From: Thiofilum flexile DSM 14609
GTDB taxonomy: Bacteria; Pseudomonadota; Gammaproteobacteria; Thiotrichales; Thiotrichaceae
Reading direction: 5' to 3'
Length of the DNA: 64,000 nucleotides
NCBI RefSeq assembly: GCF_000380185.1
Contig: NZ_KB904816.1
Location: 1-64,000 of the forward strand
Part shown: positions 16,474 to 26,725 of the stretch, one piece after another
How the letters are laid out: each line of letters begins with the position of its first letter
Numbering within the stretch: the first letter of the stretch is position 1
Position numbers and translations under genes: made by a program
Notes under the pieces: generated by a model
What the model was told of the DNA's origin: nothing
The model's input: the letters and a program-made list of their open reading frames with translations, nothing else
Database searches by the model: none

Positions 16474-16510
16474 CAAAGGTAACAGGGTATTTCTGGAGCA
16501 GTTACCTTTG
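16474..16510. repeat. 10-bp inverted repeat between divergent genes
   Basis: CAAAGGTAAC at 16474-16483 is repeated inverted as GTTACCTTTG at 16501-16510 with 17 bases between. It lies in the shared upstream region of the thioredoxin and DsrE-like genes, where a regulator site would be expected. No protein can be named. Confidence 0.55.
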
Positions 16511-16589
16511 CCCATCTTGTGTTAGCTTGTGAGCTTAAAGGGTTTCTGTTACACCTGCTAATAATAATTATGCTCGAAGAGGGATGAGG

Positions 16590-17048
16590 ATGCTCAGTCG
16601 TGGATTAGGTGTTGGTTTATTGCTAGTTGTACTAGTTGGGGTGGGTACGTTTTTGCCACCGAGCTATGCTGCTGAATCAAGCACAGCGGTGCAACAAAGC
16701 CACCGTTTGGTCATTCAGATGAATAAAAATGACACGGATTTACAAGATCAGGTGCTGTCTAATATTGTGAATTTACAAAAACACTATGGGCTGGATGAGA
16801 TTGAAATTGAGCTGGTTGCCTATGGTGCGGGTATTTGGTTTTTGACCGAGCAGTCCGCATTTAAAGCACGCATTGAGAGTTTAATGCTGCAAAATGTGGT
16901 GTTTACGGCCTGTGGTAATACCCTAGATATGATTGCAGTACGTGATGGTAAACGTCCGCCCCTTATTGAAGGTGTCGAGCTTACCCAGACCGGACTGGCG
17001 CGGCTGATAGAGCGGCAGGAGCAGGGCTGGAGTTATTTAAGTCCATGA
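16590..17048 (+). CDS. Exported DsrE-like protein
   Basis: The second ATG (16590) lies six bases after GAGGG and gives MLSRGLGVGLLLVVLVGV and a cleavable signal ending SYAAES. The ATG at 16584 overlaps the ribosome site. The mature domain of about 120 residues follows the DsrE fold: HRLVIQMNKND opening strand, IEIELVAYGAGIWFL, and FTACGNTLDMIAV with the conserved single cysteine. It ends GLARLIERQEQGWSYLSP. DsrE-like proteins bind persulfide sulfur. An exported copy next to a periplasmic thioredoxin suggests sulfur transfer or repair in the periplasm. The pairing is an inference from position. Confidence 0.82.
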   Translation: MLSRGLGVGLLLVVLVGVGTFLPPSYAAESSTAVQQSHRLVIQMNKNDTDLQDQVLSNIVNLQKHYGLDEIEIELVAYGAGIWFLTEQSAFKARIESLMLQNVVFTACGNTLDMIAVRDGKRPPLIEGVELTQTGLARLIERQEQGWSYLSP

Positions 17049-17102
17049 TAAATGTGTGTAATCTATGTAAAATTTTATATTTAATTTGGGATTGAGCACA
17101 TC

Positions 17103-17138
17103 AGAAAAGCCCACAAAATAGTATTTGTGGGCTTTTCT
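17103..17138. terminator. Bidirectional rho-independent terminator
   Basis: A perfect 15-bp stem AGAAAAGCCCACAAA / TTTGTGGGCTTTTCT encloses a six-base loop, with A-runs and T-runs on the two sides. It separates the DsrE-like gene (plus) from the helicase gene (minus), whose stop lies four bases away. Confidence 0.92.
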
Positions 17139-17141
17139 GAA

Positions 17142-20100
17142 CTAACACAGCTTAAAATACCAGTAAGTAGGATGTTTTTTATCTACTTGCTCAATTTGAA
17201 AATCTTTATCTTGCAAGAATTTGACTTGTTCATGAATTGTTTGACTAAAAGGGAAGTCTGTACGAACATAACGTTGTACCCCCCAATAGCCAACACCTTG
17301 ATCCAAACGAATAAGCCATCGTGAATTGGCCCAGACCAACTCCAATTCACGAGCATGAGGCAGTTGCCTATGCTCTTTCAATAACCATTCAAAATGTGGC
17401 AAGTTGGTCTTAAATAAGCGTTCGGCAATTTGACGACGTTCCCCATCTTCTGGCCAATCATGATACAAGAATTTAGGGTACCCATCTTTGTTATCATTTA
17501 GTTGCGAGGTTATGACGGTAATGCGGGTTGCTTTTGCTAAACCGCCTGCATATTTATTCAAACCTTGTAGCAAACTGTTGAGCAGCATCAACATTAGAGG
17601 AGAGCGCAGATATCTGTCAGAGTAACGTATCTCTACTAAGGGTCGGTCATTAGTGAGTTGTTCTGCTAATGTGGGGATTTTTTCACAAATTGTTTCCCAT
17701 GCTTGTTTACCAAACAAGGTAGCTGCCCCGTTAAACTGATCCGTAATGACAAGTTCGCTAGTACCAGCAGGTATGGTTGGATGTAGAGTATCAGATTTAA
17801 CTTTTTGCCAGCTTTGAGGAATGGCGGGTAATACTGTGGGAATGTGAACTCTGACAAACACAAACTGATTACTGGCATCACCCGCGACTCCCCATGCAGA
17901 GGTTGGGGCGAGTGCATCTGGGCTACTAGCTGCCCAACGGACACATTCGCTTTGACCACCTGCCTCCATCACAATAAGAGGTTTGGATGCTGTTGTTTCA
18001 CCCACATAAACTTCTGCACCAATAAAGGTGGCTAGCGCATTTAGTTCACCTTTTTGACTAACCTCAAGTTTTTGGAGCATGATCGGAGCTAACATGAGCC
18101 GTACGAGCGTCCCAGCTTCTCGTAGGCGGATCAGATCATGCTTTAATCGCCAGGCCAAGGGTTCCCATAAGGAAATATCCCCCCCAAAGTAAATCCTAAC
18201 TTCATTAAGGTCACGTTGTTGCCATTCACGGTTTAGGGCCAAGGTCAGCGGTTCCAATTCAAATTTTGTTGCGGTACCAAACACCCTTAAGGCTTCGGGT
18301 AAAGCTATTGAATCGAGCAAACCACCTTTCAGCAGATCATTTGCCACACGACGGTTCAAATGGTCAATATGGTGTTGCGTATCATAAGTCAACAGGCAGG
18401 CTTGGCAGGCGCTGTCACATTTTCGTGGACATAGCAAGACTTCTTTGAATGTTCGTTCAAACAGAGTATCCAGAAAGCCTACAGCTTGTGTGGAATAGCC
18501 AGCTCCACCTGTTGCTGTGTCATATAGGTAAATAGAATGGGTTGGTAAATCTGCTACATCCCTGCTTGGAGCAGCAAATGCACCAACCTCTGACTCTTCA
18601 ATACCCAACTCCATACATAAGGCACGCCTGAATGCTACAGCCAACGTGTAGGCGATAGTTTTATTAATACCTTTACCTTGAGAGTCTCGGAGTTGTAGTT
18701 CAAACACTTCAGTCTGTGTTGATATGCCCAGTAATAACCCATCTTTTATTGCCCAATCGCGGTCATTGCCGGGGCAAGCTATTTCTTTGTCATCATTTTT
18801 CCCTCCCCGTAAGCGTTTATGGTTTTCCAAGCTGATAGCTCGCTTTATATTTCCGTCTTCAAATATTGAAGAGTCAGCCCAACCACAAACTAGGCACACA
18901 GAATAACCTTTCCCATATAGACCATCAGAATGGTGGAATAGATGCCCTTGGTTGCTGCTGCGGTAACGCCCAAATTGCGGATTTGGCAATGACATCCAGT
19001 CAGCATGACGCAATGAAATCAATGGATCACGTACAGGTATGTATTGTGGCGTAGTAACATTGTTGTGCACTTTATGCCGTATTCCAACGGCAAACCCTGC
19101 TGGCTGTAGAAATTGGCTGGTTGTTATCTCATTTGTATCGGTTTCGCCACAATGTGGGCAACAATCAGGCTTGATGGGGCGTATCCCATTATTGCTGCAG
19201 GTGAGGCAGCGCCAGACATATTGTAGAGACTGGATTTCAGGTGCAGCTTCTGCTTCCGGAGGTACTTGCCAGTTTAGGGTCACACCTTGGCTACGGTATA
19301 CACGTCCATCTAGTACTGTATCTGTACCAGGAGCATAATCTCGGATGGCAACGGTAAGGTTGCGGCTTGGGTAACCTGCACGTTTTGCCCGATTATCTTC
19401 ACGATCATCCTTGGTATTTTTCTTGTGTGCTAAATCTTCTGCTGTAGTAGTGATCAACGGAACAATATTTGTTGGGAAGCCATAACCAGGTAGGAAGCCA
19501 AATGTTGCTAACACTCCGAGCAAATATTCACCACGCAACCGATCTAATTGTAGATCAATAGTTTGCTCAGGTTTGCTATCACCTTTATTGGTTTTAACCA
19601 ACTCTCGTTGTTGGATCAACGCATTAATATCAGCTAACCATCGGTTAGCTGTTCTATCCAGCATTTCGCAAGAGCGTTCCAACAAATAGTTGGCCTCACG
19701 GTCATGTAATACAGAGTGCTTTGTTAAACTGCTCAGTCCTGCATTAATGGATAATTTTTTATGCGCTTGCTGTTTGCACCACTCCTTGAAAATCTCATAT
19801 ACGGCAGAAACTTCCTCAGATTCACTTTCAAAAAACCATCCACTTTTTAGCGTCAGTTTATTTACATCATTATTGGTTCGCTCAGCCAAAAATTCAGATA
19901 ATACCAAGGAGTTGATATGACGTTGTACAATGGGTTCACTTTGCAGAGCAACTTTGGGCATAGCCAGTTGTGTATTAAAAGGCCAGAGAGGATTATGGAA
20001 AACAGCCTCTCCGTGTGGAGTCGCCTTACACAAAGTAAAACTAACTGCTGCGGTTTCTCCTCGTCGTCCCGCACGTCCCGCACGCTGCAAGAAATTAGCA

Positions 20101-23100
20101 GGATGAGGTGGTACATTGTTCATAGCAACAGCACTCAAGCCACCAATATCAACCCCCATCTCCATTGTTGTGGAGCAACTCAAGAGATTGATTTCTCCTT
20201 TTTTGAAACTATTTTCTCGTCGGGTTAAATCATTACCTGATATTTGTGCCGAGTGCTCTGCTGCCCTCCAGTAACGGCTAAAGCGAGCAACTCGATCACT
20301 AATATTTATCCATGCTCCGATTTCTCGTAATTTTTTAATAGAGTCGTCTGTTTCTAACCATTGATTTACTGCACTCGTATCTCTATCTAGCCAAAATGGT
20401 GAGGGTAAGATAGGCATGCTTACCTGTTCACAAGTAAGTAATAATGAATTATTGAGGTTTTTTGGTAAGTAGAGGGGGATTCCACTTAAGGTAACTGGCA
20501 GTAATCGTCGTGTTATTGGGCAAAACCAAGCTGAACGAACCTCTGCAATGTATGCGTTTTTTTCTAAATCTAGCCTATATCCATCTTCGCTAGGTGAAAG
20601 TAAAGAAGATATACCTCTCCAAGTTTCTAATAGAATTTCCTCAATATTGGCCTGATCTTCTTTTTTATTTAAATCTAATTTGAAATAAAAAGATACTAAC
20701 CGAATAAATCTATTTTTACTTGCTTGCATGGTATATGCAGAGGGCCATGATCTTTGTGTAGGCTTTGTTTTCTTCTTATTGGACTCCACTAAAGTGCTGG
20801 GTTGACCTGGATAACCGAACCATCTCAGCCACTCAGATGGGAGTGAAATAGATTTATTACCTCTAACAATTATGTTAACAGCCATATAAAGAAGCTGTTT
20901 CCATATATCTGCAGAAATATTTTTTTGTTTCATGATAATAGGAATATCAATATTATCAATTGCTGGATAGATGAGTTGTGCAAGCCCTAAATTTTCTAAT
21001 GAAAATTGTCGCCGTGGAATCTGGAAAAATTCTCGAATTAAACAAAAATCATAAACCTCATTGTCAGTTAGATTCCCGTATGTATCCTTTTTAAGTTTTG
21101 GTATTAACCAACGATTGAAATCATCCTCTCCTTTTAGTTTATTGCGCATTTCTATCCAAGAGAATTTATTCAAAGCTGGATTTTCTTTTTTTCTTAATTC
21201 GGATTTTTTTTCGGACAATATATTTTTTATAATAGAGGAGTTTTTACTTAATGATTCTAGCTCTAGAATTTCAGATTTTAATTTCTTTATTGCTGAGGTG
21301 CTATTATTTTCTGAACCTTTGAAAGCTAGGGTGTGATAGATCAAGCTGCGTACATAATCCCTCTCACTATCCTGCTGTAATTTGGCAGCGAAACGTGCTG
21401 TTCCTTGGCGGCTATCGGTGAAGGTGATCAATCTTCTACCATCCAACGGACGTGGCTCATTACCTTTCATAGGAGATAGCGGTTCAAGTAGTGTTGGAAT
21501 TGCTGTACCTAACATAAATGGTGCGCCAACTCTAATAGAGCGACACAAAGGGGTATCATAAAGCTCTCTCTTGGTATAACAGAAAGGGCATTCATTATTG
21601 TCGTCAGTTAAATAAACGGTGAAATTTTCGTTGTCTGTACTATTAACTTGATTAGTTGAAGATAACGATATAGTCCTTGTTGATAAGTAACTACTAGTCA
21701 GTAAACGCTTTAACTGAGCTGTAGTATGTTGTGTTGATGTTGGTTCTGTCTCATCATCATCCAATACTTCTAGCTCTTGTTGAAATTCATCTTCACTCTG
21801 AAGTGACTGACGAGGTCGCAACCACTCTTGGCCCTTGCTAAACTCTTCGGCAGCTGCCAAATACTCAGAGCCGCATTCGCTACATTGCACCAGTTCAAAG
21901 ACAGGGCTTTTACAGTGTAAGCAGTGCTGCCGCCGTTCTAGAAAGACAGATCCAAATGGCCACTTATCACTACTCAGAGGAGAGTTTTCACGTCCTTGGC
22001 AATGGCTGTTAGCGCAAGCCCAAATACCATTCAGTGTGCGTTGGAAGAAGTGTCCACGTAATGGTAAAAAGGGAGTAAGCTCTGCATCAATTTTTTTATT
22101 CGCCTGTGTACAACAATCTAATAATGCTAGGGTGGTATGCCAATCACTTTCGGCTGGACTCTCACCATATAAAGATCTCGTCAAGTTACTTAGTTTACTA
22201 GCTCCCTTTATCAACTGAGCACGTAATTTACGGATGAGAGGGTCTCTTGCCAAAGCATCAAACCTGTCGTTCTCCGACATTTCCCACAGTTGTTGCAAAG
22301 GTGGGCGCTGCTTTTGCTGGCTTAGTAGATTGTTTGGTAGTTCTGGTACTATACGTTCTCCCGTTACTACTGTAACTTGGGATAGTGGGACACCAGCAAT
22401 ATCAGATAGAAATTTAGCTAAATGTTTTTTGGATGCTTCGCTTTGATCACCTAAGGTGGCAGAGGTCGCAACAAAATGTACATCATCTGGTTTGCATCCA
22501 AAAGAATGGATGACCCGACGTAATAACAAAGTCAACTCCGCAGCTTGAGAGCCCATATAGGTATGAGCTTCATCAATGACGATCCAACGCAATTGCCCTT
22601 GTGACATCTCAATAATAGGCCGATCTTTATCTCGTACCAGCATGTACTCCAGCATGGTAGTGTTCGTAACGAGTATGGGGGGAGGATTGCTACGTAAAAT
22701 GTCACGAGTCGGGACCTCGCACTTCCATTCACTTTTTTTATTGTTTTCAGGTGTATCTCCATTATAGAGACAAAATCTTAGCTTACCACCAAACGGTTCC
22801 GACCACGCCACTAGACGATCTTTCTGGCTTTTGATCAGGGCATTTAATGGGTAAAGGAAGAGTGCCCTAATACCTGTCAAAGAGGAGTCCTTTTTCTGCT
22901 CAACTTCACTCACCAAATCATTAAGAATCGGTACAAGAAAGCATTCTGTCTTACCAGATCCTGTTCCGCTACTCACTAAAACAGAGCGCCGTGGATTTTC
23001 CTGTAACAAGGTATTCCAAGCTTTCAGTTGGTGTTGGTATGGATGTCTTTCTAGTGGAAATGCGTAATCTTCTGTTGTATGTTTTTTTTCTGGTTTATCC

Positions 23101-23360
23101 AGTGCGGACAATAATCGAGGATTGAGTAATTGTTCACCTAATTCACGCATGGGTTGTGCAGATTGTTTCCAGCCAAAGGTAGCCTCAAACACGGGATCAG
23201 CTAACAAAGATCCTGCCGCCCCCGGCTTCTGTTTAAACTGTTCATCAAGATAGTTGCGCAAGGCATCGTTACGAAACCCAGTCAAGCCTAAAACAGAACG
23301 GCCTGCCCGATTGGTTAGTTGTTCTGCTAAGGTGGTATAGAAGAGTTGGTGCTTACTCAC
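17142..23360 (-). CDS. druE: Druantia helicase DruE-like (DEAH helicase with DUF1998-type region)
   Basis: A 2072-residue protein starting at GTG 23360 behind AGGAG, overlapping the stop of the preceding gene by one base (TAGTG). Superfamily 2 helicase motifs are in order: SSGTGSGKT (Walker A, about 130-138), FLYPLNAL, DEAH (263-266), TSATLGD, then far downstream MEMGVDIGGL and QRAGRAGRRGE. Zinc-type clusters follow: CLHCKSPVFELVQCSECG, CPFCYTKRE, CLTCSNNGIRPIKPDCCPHC and CPRKCDSACQACLLTY with HHIDHLNRR, the DUF1998/MZB signature. The 1.1-kb-plus companion upstream and the size near 2000 residues match Druantia type III, an anti-phage system. DISARM DrmA or a Dpd helicase would be shorter and have other partners. 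Confidence 0.82.
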   Translation of the reverse strand: MSKHQLFYTTLAEQLTNRAGRSVLGLTGFRNDALRNYLDEQFKQKPGAAGSLLADPVFEATFGWKQSAQPMRELGEQLLNPRLLSALDKPEKKHTTEDYAFPLERHPYQHQLKAWNTLLQENPRRSVLVSSGTGSGKTECFLVPILNDLVSEVEQKKDSSLTGIRALFLYPLNALIKSQKDRLVAWSEPFGGKLRFCLYNGDTPENNKKSEWKCEVPTRDILRSNPPPILVTNTTMLEYMLVRDKDRPIIEMSQGQLRWIVIDEAHTYMGSQAAELTLLLRRVIHSFGCKPDDVHFVATSATLGDQSEASKKHLAKFLSDIAGVPLSQVTVVTGERIVPELPNNLLSQQKQRPPLQQLWEMSENDRFDALARDPLIRKLRAQLIKGASKLSNLTRSLYGESPAESDWHTTLALLDCCTQANKKIDAELTPFLPLRGHFFQRTLNGIWACANSHCQGRENSPLSSDKWPFGSVFLERRQHCLHCKSPVFELVQCSECGSEYLAAAEEFSKGQEWLRPRQSLQSEDEFQQELEVLDDDETEPTSTQHTTAQLKRLLTSSYLSTRTISLSSTNQVNSTDNENFTVYLTDDNNECPFCYTKRELYDTPLCRSIRVGAPFMLGTAIPTLLEPLSPMKGNEPRPLDGRRLITFTDSRQGTARFAAKLQQDSERDYVRSLIYHTLAFKGSENNSTSAIKKLKSEILELESLSKNSSIIKNILSEKKSELRKKENPALNKFSWIEMRNKLKGEDDFNRWLIPKLKKDTYGNLTDNEVYDFCLIREFFQIPRRQFSLENLGLAQLIYPAIDNIDIPIIMKQKNISADIWKQLLYMAVNIIVRGNKSISLPSEWLRWFGYPGQPSTLVESNKKKTKPTQRSWPSAYTMQASKNRFIRLVSFYFKLDLNKKEDQANIEEILLETWRGISSLLSPSEDGYRLDLEKNAYIAEVRSAWFCPITRRLLPVTLSGIPLYLPKNLNNSLLLTCEQVSMPILPSPFWLDRDTSAVNQWLETDDSIKKLREIGAWINISDRVARFSRYWRAAEHSAQISGNDLTRRENSFKKGEINLLSCSTTMEMGVDIGGLSAVAMNNVPPHPANFLQRAGRAGRRGETAAVSFTLCKATPHGEAVFHNPLWPFNTQLAMPKVALQSEPIVQRHINSLVLSEFLAERTNNDVNKLTLKSGWFFESESEEVSAVYEIFKEWCKQQAHKKLSINAGLSSLTKHSVLHDREANYLLERSCEMLDRTANRWLADINALIQQRELVKTNKGDSKPEQTIDLQLDRLRGEYLLGVLATFGFLPGYGFPTNIVPLITTTAEDLAHKKNTKDDREDNRAKRAGYPSRNLTVAIRDYAPGTDTVLDGRVYRSQGVTLNWQVPPEAEAAPEIQSLQYVWRCLTCSNNGIRPIKPDCCPHCGETDTNEITTSQFLQPAGFAVGIRHKVHNNVTTPQYIPVRDPLISLRHADWMSLPNPQFGRYRSSNQGHLFHHSDGLYGKGYSVCLVCGWADSSIFEDGNIKRAISLENHKRLRGGKNDDKEIACPGNDRDWAIKDGLLLGISTQTEVFELQLRDSQGKGINKTIAYTLAVAFRRALCMELGIEESEVGAFAAPSRDVADLPTHSIYLYDTATGGAGYSTQAVGFLDTLFERTFKEVLLCPRKCDSACQACLLTYDTQHHIDHLNRRVANDLLKGGLLDSIALPEALRVFGTATKFELEPLTLALNREWQQRDLNEVRIYFGGDISLWEPLAWRLKHDLIRLREAGTLVRLMLAPIMLQKLEVSQKGELNALATFIGAEVYVGETTASKPLIVMEAGGQSECVRWAASSPDALAPTSAWGVAGDASNQFVFVRVHIPTVLPAIPQSWQKVKSDTLHPTIPAGTSELVITDQFNGAATLFGKQAWETICEKIPTLAEQLTNDRPLVEIRYSDRYLRSPLMLMLLNSLLQGLNKYAGGLAKATRITVITSQLNDNKDGYPKFLYHDWPEDGERRQIAERLFKTNLPHFEWLLKEHRQLPHARELELVWANSRWLIRLDQGVGYWGVQRYVRTDFPFSQTIHEQVKFLQDKDFQIEQVDKKHPTYWYFKLC

Positions 23361-26300
23361 TAAAAATTCTCCTGAAATTTAGCTAGCCCTATTGCAAGGG
23401 CAATACTGTAGGCTCCGAAGAACCATTTTGAATCAAAGGCACGTATGAGTCGCAGTTCGTATACCAACAGGGGAGGTGGTTCAATTTCATTGAGACAAAT
23501 GTATGCTGCTACGAAAGGAGCACAGCGAACAGATCGGAAAACGTAGCTCAAGTGTTGGTAAGAGCGATTTTCTTCCAACTTATAGACTAACTTCATCACT
23601 TCATTGCTGGTAGGCCATTGCTCATCAGCATCATGTCGTCTTTGTAAATCCTCCTCTTGTAGCCGAATCATTTCTTGTAATTGATCAACACTTTTTAGCC
23701 TTGCCTCCCAAAGTAGACTATTTCCTTTAATAGGTGCTTTGGGAAATAGAGACTCTTGCAGCCAATCTCCTAAAGGAAGCCATGAGGGGCGATTCTCAGC
23801 CATTCGCTTATAAAACTCATTGAATAGGCCAACAACCATTTGCTCTCCCCGCTCAAAAGCGGCTAACGAGCTCCGTAGTGTGTCGTAATACAAGTGAGTG
23901 ACATTTGCCCATGTCTTGGCTGGGATTAAGCTCCATGAGAATGGCATTTGCTCTGATAGTGGCCATACTTTATTGAAATCATCTTCATTAGATTTCAGCA
24001 ACAATAAAATAAGCGCTGTAGGATGATTTATCAGATGATTTAATATATCCAGTGTACTAGGTGGAAATTCGCTGGAGAGTCCTATGTAAGCAGTAATCAA
24101 TTCCCAATCTGGGTGTTTAGGGTTATTGCCCAAAGCTTGTATCAAGTTGTTGAGATGTTGTTTACGCTGGTCCGCATCTGCAGTTTTAATGATTACTTCT
24201 AGGGGTAACGAACCTTCCTCTGTTGGAGTGACAGTCTCCTCTTCAAGATTTCTGACAGTCCATAATAGTGGACGGAACCGTGCCCAGTTGCCATCTCGCC
24301 CGATGATCCACCAAGGTCCTGGGGGTAAGTCAGTAGGAATATTCCAAATCGAGTGAGGTCCTTCTACTTTTGTGAGAAGGATAGGTTCATGGTTAGGGTT
24401 CCAGAGGGGAATCATTTCTAAATAGATACGAGATTGCCAACCATCACCTAGTCGTTGTAGGGATTCAGTGTTGATGCTTACACAGGATTGCTCTCGATCT
24501 GGTTGCATTTCTACGTCGAAACGAGCTACGTTGACAGTTGCTAGGCATTGTCCACCAGAAATAATCTGAATTTGTACAGAGATATCTCTTATGTGAGTAC
24601 TTGCTAGTAAAGAAATAATTCTGTCACGTTCACTATCTAGTAAAAACTGTAAGCTGCCGTTTTGCAGGAGAGGTAGTTTTTGTTTAAAACCGAGACTACT
24701 ACCTTTTAAGTTAACATCTAGGGTGAATATACCACTATCTATTTGATCCTGAATAAATAATTGCAAACCACCCAGACGCCCTAATGGCACAACAGAGTGT
24801 GCAGGTAAAACTCTGCCTTCAAACATGAAGACTGCACCACGCTGTGGATAGGGAAGTAATATCTCAAATGCCTCCGTCCTTGGCCAAGAAAGGCGCAGTC
24901 GAATAGGCTCAAAGCTAGTATCTTGTATAGAAGGACAGGACAACTGGATAACAGTTCCCATAAGCTGAGTTTCCACAATAGGCTCTGTTGGGGCCAATAC
25001 ATGGATATGAGAAACACCCTGAAACCGATAACTGCCAGAAGTAAGATTAGTGCCTACCGTGCGCGTTATTAGAAATGAACGGGGCACAATGTCCACTTGT
25101 CGTCGAATACGTTCAGCTCCTGATTCATCAATAAAGCGTAGCCAAACTCTACCACGACGTTCCATCTCCCCCATGTACCATATACCGGTCTCATATAACG
25201 GACGCCATTGTACTTTTCCTTTAGGTTGGTATGTTCGTCCTGTTGGGGTAGACGCCATAATACTAGGAAGACCAAAAAACACAGGGCGCTCATTTAATAC
25301 TTCTGTTATGGTTTTACCGTGAAATCTATAACTCTCATCAAAATCTGTGTCAGCTTTGCAACAGATAATATAATTATCACCTGCTGATGAAAGGAATTTA
25401 GCCTCACCTGTAACCCTGTATAAAGTGCGCCCCACCGATGGAATTGTGCCGAGTATCAATATCTCCCCACCATTCACTCGTGATGGGAAAAAATCATCAG
25501 TCACAGCTACTAAGGCAACTTCCTGCTTAGTTTTAGCAGAGCCTTCAGTTAGCCATTCCCATTTACCAGTTTTTTCTCCTCCTGTGAATACCCATGGTAG
25601 ATCACCCCACGGTTCATCATTATGGATGTAAACCACATAACTGGTATCTGCTGCGCTCAACGAAATTTTATGATGCTGACTAACACGATGGCCATCCAAT
25701 CTCACGCATCCAGCACGGTGTAGCCACTCACGGCGATAAAAGGTATATTCATGTTGTCGATGTAAGGTCAGCAACGCCACGGTGTCACTACCTTCTGGTG
25801 TTTGGAGCACCATTCTGAAACGTGGTACCGGTAATGATTCTGTAGATGCTAGTAGGGAAATTACCTGCTCATTACTAAGCTTTTCGGGAAAGTCTAGCAC
25901 TTTCGATACTTGCCAATCCTGTAAGGATTGTTGCAAATACCCTTTCCACAACACGCGGGTAGTTGCCTTTTTGATAAGCTCACCAGAGTGGCGAACTAAC
26001 CCATCCAAAAGAGCTTTAGCAGCATTATCATCCAAATTAAGTGGTAGTTGCTTACGCCATTCGGTCTCTAATCGATCTAATGCTGCAACAGGATCAATAG
26101 CATCGCCTACCTTTTGTTGCAATACTGTCACTTGATTGATCAGCTCACCTGCCAATCTAAATACAACCTCTTGCCTTAAACTACTTGGCAGTAGATGTGA
26201 ATACTGCGTGGCAATTTCCTCGGCTACATTTACTCCCCCAAATCTTTGTGCATGATAGTACTCAAGAACAAGGCGGAAAAACTGCGTCAGTTTAGCATTT

Positions 26301-26725
26301 TGCTTATGCAATAGATTGAGAGGCAGTCCTCCTTCACAAGCAATGGTAATAAGGAAAGCATTTTTACCTGCTTGATAGCGTATCAAAGGTCTCTTCCATA
26401 TTTTTAACCCTTGTTCCACCCACTCTCTTACTTTTGTATAATAGCTTTCATCAATCGCTAACGGTTTGAATACTGTATCCCAAGACCATATACCTTCAGT
26501 ATGCTCTCTATGGAATGTCTCTGCGGCATATAAGCAAAATAGGGCTGGAAAATTATAAGATACGTGGTCACGCTTCTGAGCAGTTAGAATCCCCTGTCGA
26601 ACTAGTTCTGTTAGCTCGTTATATTTTTTTTCAGAGCATCGATAAGCATATAGTGGTCTTCCATCTGGTTCTGTTGCTCGTACACGTGGAAAAAGAAAAT
26701 CCGCTAACCAGCTTGACCTATCCAT
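23360..26725 (-). CDS. druH: Druantia type III partner DruH-like, unknown mechanism
   Basis: 1121 residues with no catalytic motif I can identify. It begins MDRSSWLADFLFPRVRATEP, has a mainly helical first 350 residues, then a long beta-rich middle (about 380-780, many short Trp/Arg-containing strands such as WIIGRDGNWARFRPLLW), and a helical end. No signal peptide or membrane segment is seen, so it is cytoplasmic. It is immediately upstream of, and translationally coupled to, the DruE-like helicase gene. A large uncharacterised protein encoded directly before DruE is the definition of Druantia type III. The identification rests mainly on size and gene pairing, since no motif of DruH is known to me well enough to confirm it. 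Confidence 0.72.
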   Translation of the reverse strand: MDRSSWLADFLFPRVRATEPDGRPLYAYRCSEKKYNELTELVRQGILTAQKRDHVSYNFPALFCLYAAETFHREHTEGIWSWDTVFKPLAIDESYYTKVREWVEQGLKIWKRPLIRYQAGKNAFLITIACEGGLPLNLLHKQNAKLTQFFRLVLEYYHAQRFGGVNVAEEIATQYSHLLPSSLRQEVVFRLAGELINQVTVLQQKVGDAIDPVAALDRLETEWRKQLPLNLDDNAAKALLDGLVRHSGELIKKATTRVLWKGYLQQSLQDWQVSKVLDFPEKLSNEQVISLLASTESLPVPRFRMVLQTPEGSDTVALLTLHRQHEYTFYRREWLHRAGCVRLDGHRVSQHHKISLSAADTSYVVYIHNDEPWGDLPWVFTGGEKTGKWEWLTEGSAKTKQEVALVAVTDDFFPSRVNGGEILILGTIPSVGRTLYRVTGEAKFLSSAGDNYIICCKADTDFDESYRFHGKTITEVLNERPVFFGLPSIMASTPTGRTYQPKGKVQWRPLYETGIWYMGEMERRGRVWLRFIDESGAERIRRQVDIVPRSFLITRTVGTNLTSGSYRFQGVSHIHVLAPTEPIVETQLMGTVIQLSCPSIQDTSFEPIRLRLSWPRTEAFEILLPYPQRGAVFMFEGRVLPAHSVVPLGRLGGLQLFIQDQIDSGIFTLDVNLKGSSLGFKQKLPLLQNGSLQFLLDSERDRIISLLASTHIRDISVQIQIISGGQCLATVNVARFDVEMQPDREQSCVSINTESLQRLGDGWQSRIYLEMIPLWNPNHEPILLTKVEGPHSIWNIPTDLPPGPWWIIGRDGNWARFRPLLWTVRNLEEETVTPTEEGSLPLEVIIKTADADQRKQHLNNLIQALGNNPKHPDWELITAYIGLSSEFPPSTLDILNHLINHPTALILLLLKSNEDDFNKVWPLSEQMPFSWSLIPAKTWANVTHLYYDTLRSSLAAFERGEQMVVGLFNEFYKRMAENRPSWLPLGDWLQESLFPKAPIKGNSLLWEARLKSVDQLQEMIRLQEEDLQRRHDADEQWPTSNEVMKLVYKLEENRSYQHLSYVFRSVRCAPFVAAYICLNEIEPPPLLVYELRLIRAFDSKWFFGAYSIALAIGLAKFQENF

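Noticed and set aside
17844-22767. Many open frames on the plus strand inside the helicase gene
   Set aside because: They lack ribosome sites and family motifs and are antisense to a continuous 2072-codon gene with helicase motifs.
17142-26725. DISARM, BREX or Dpd defence system
   Set aside because: No methylase, PLD or phosphatase gene accompanies the helicase; only one large partner is present, which fits Druantia type III better.
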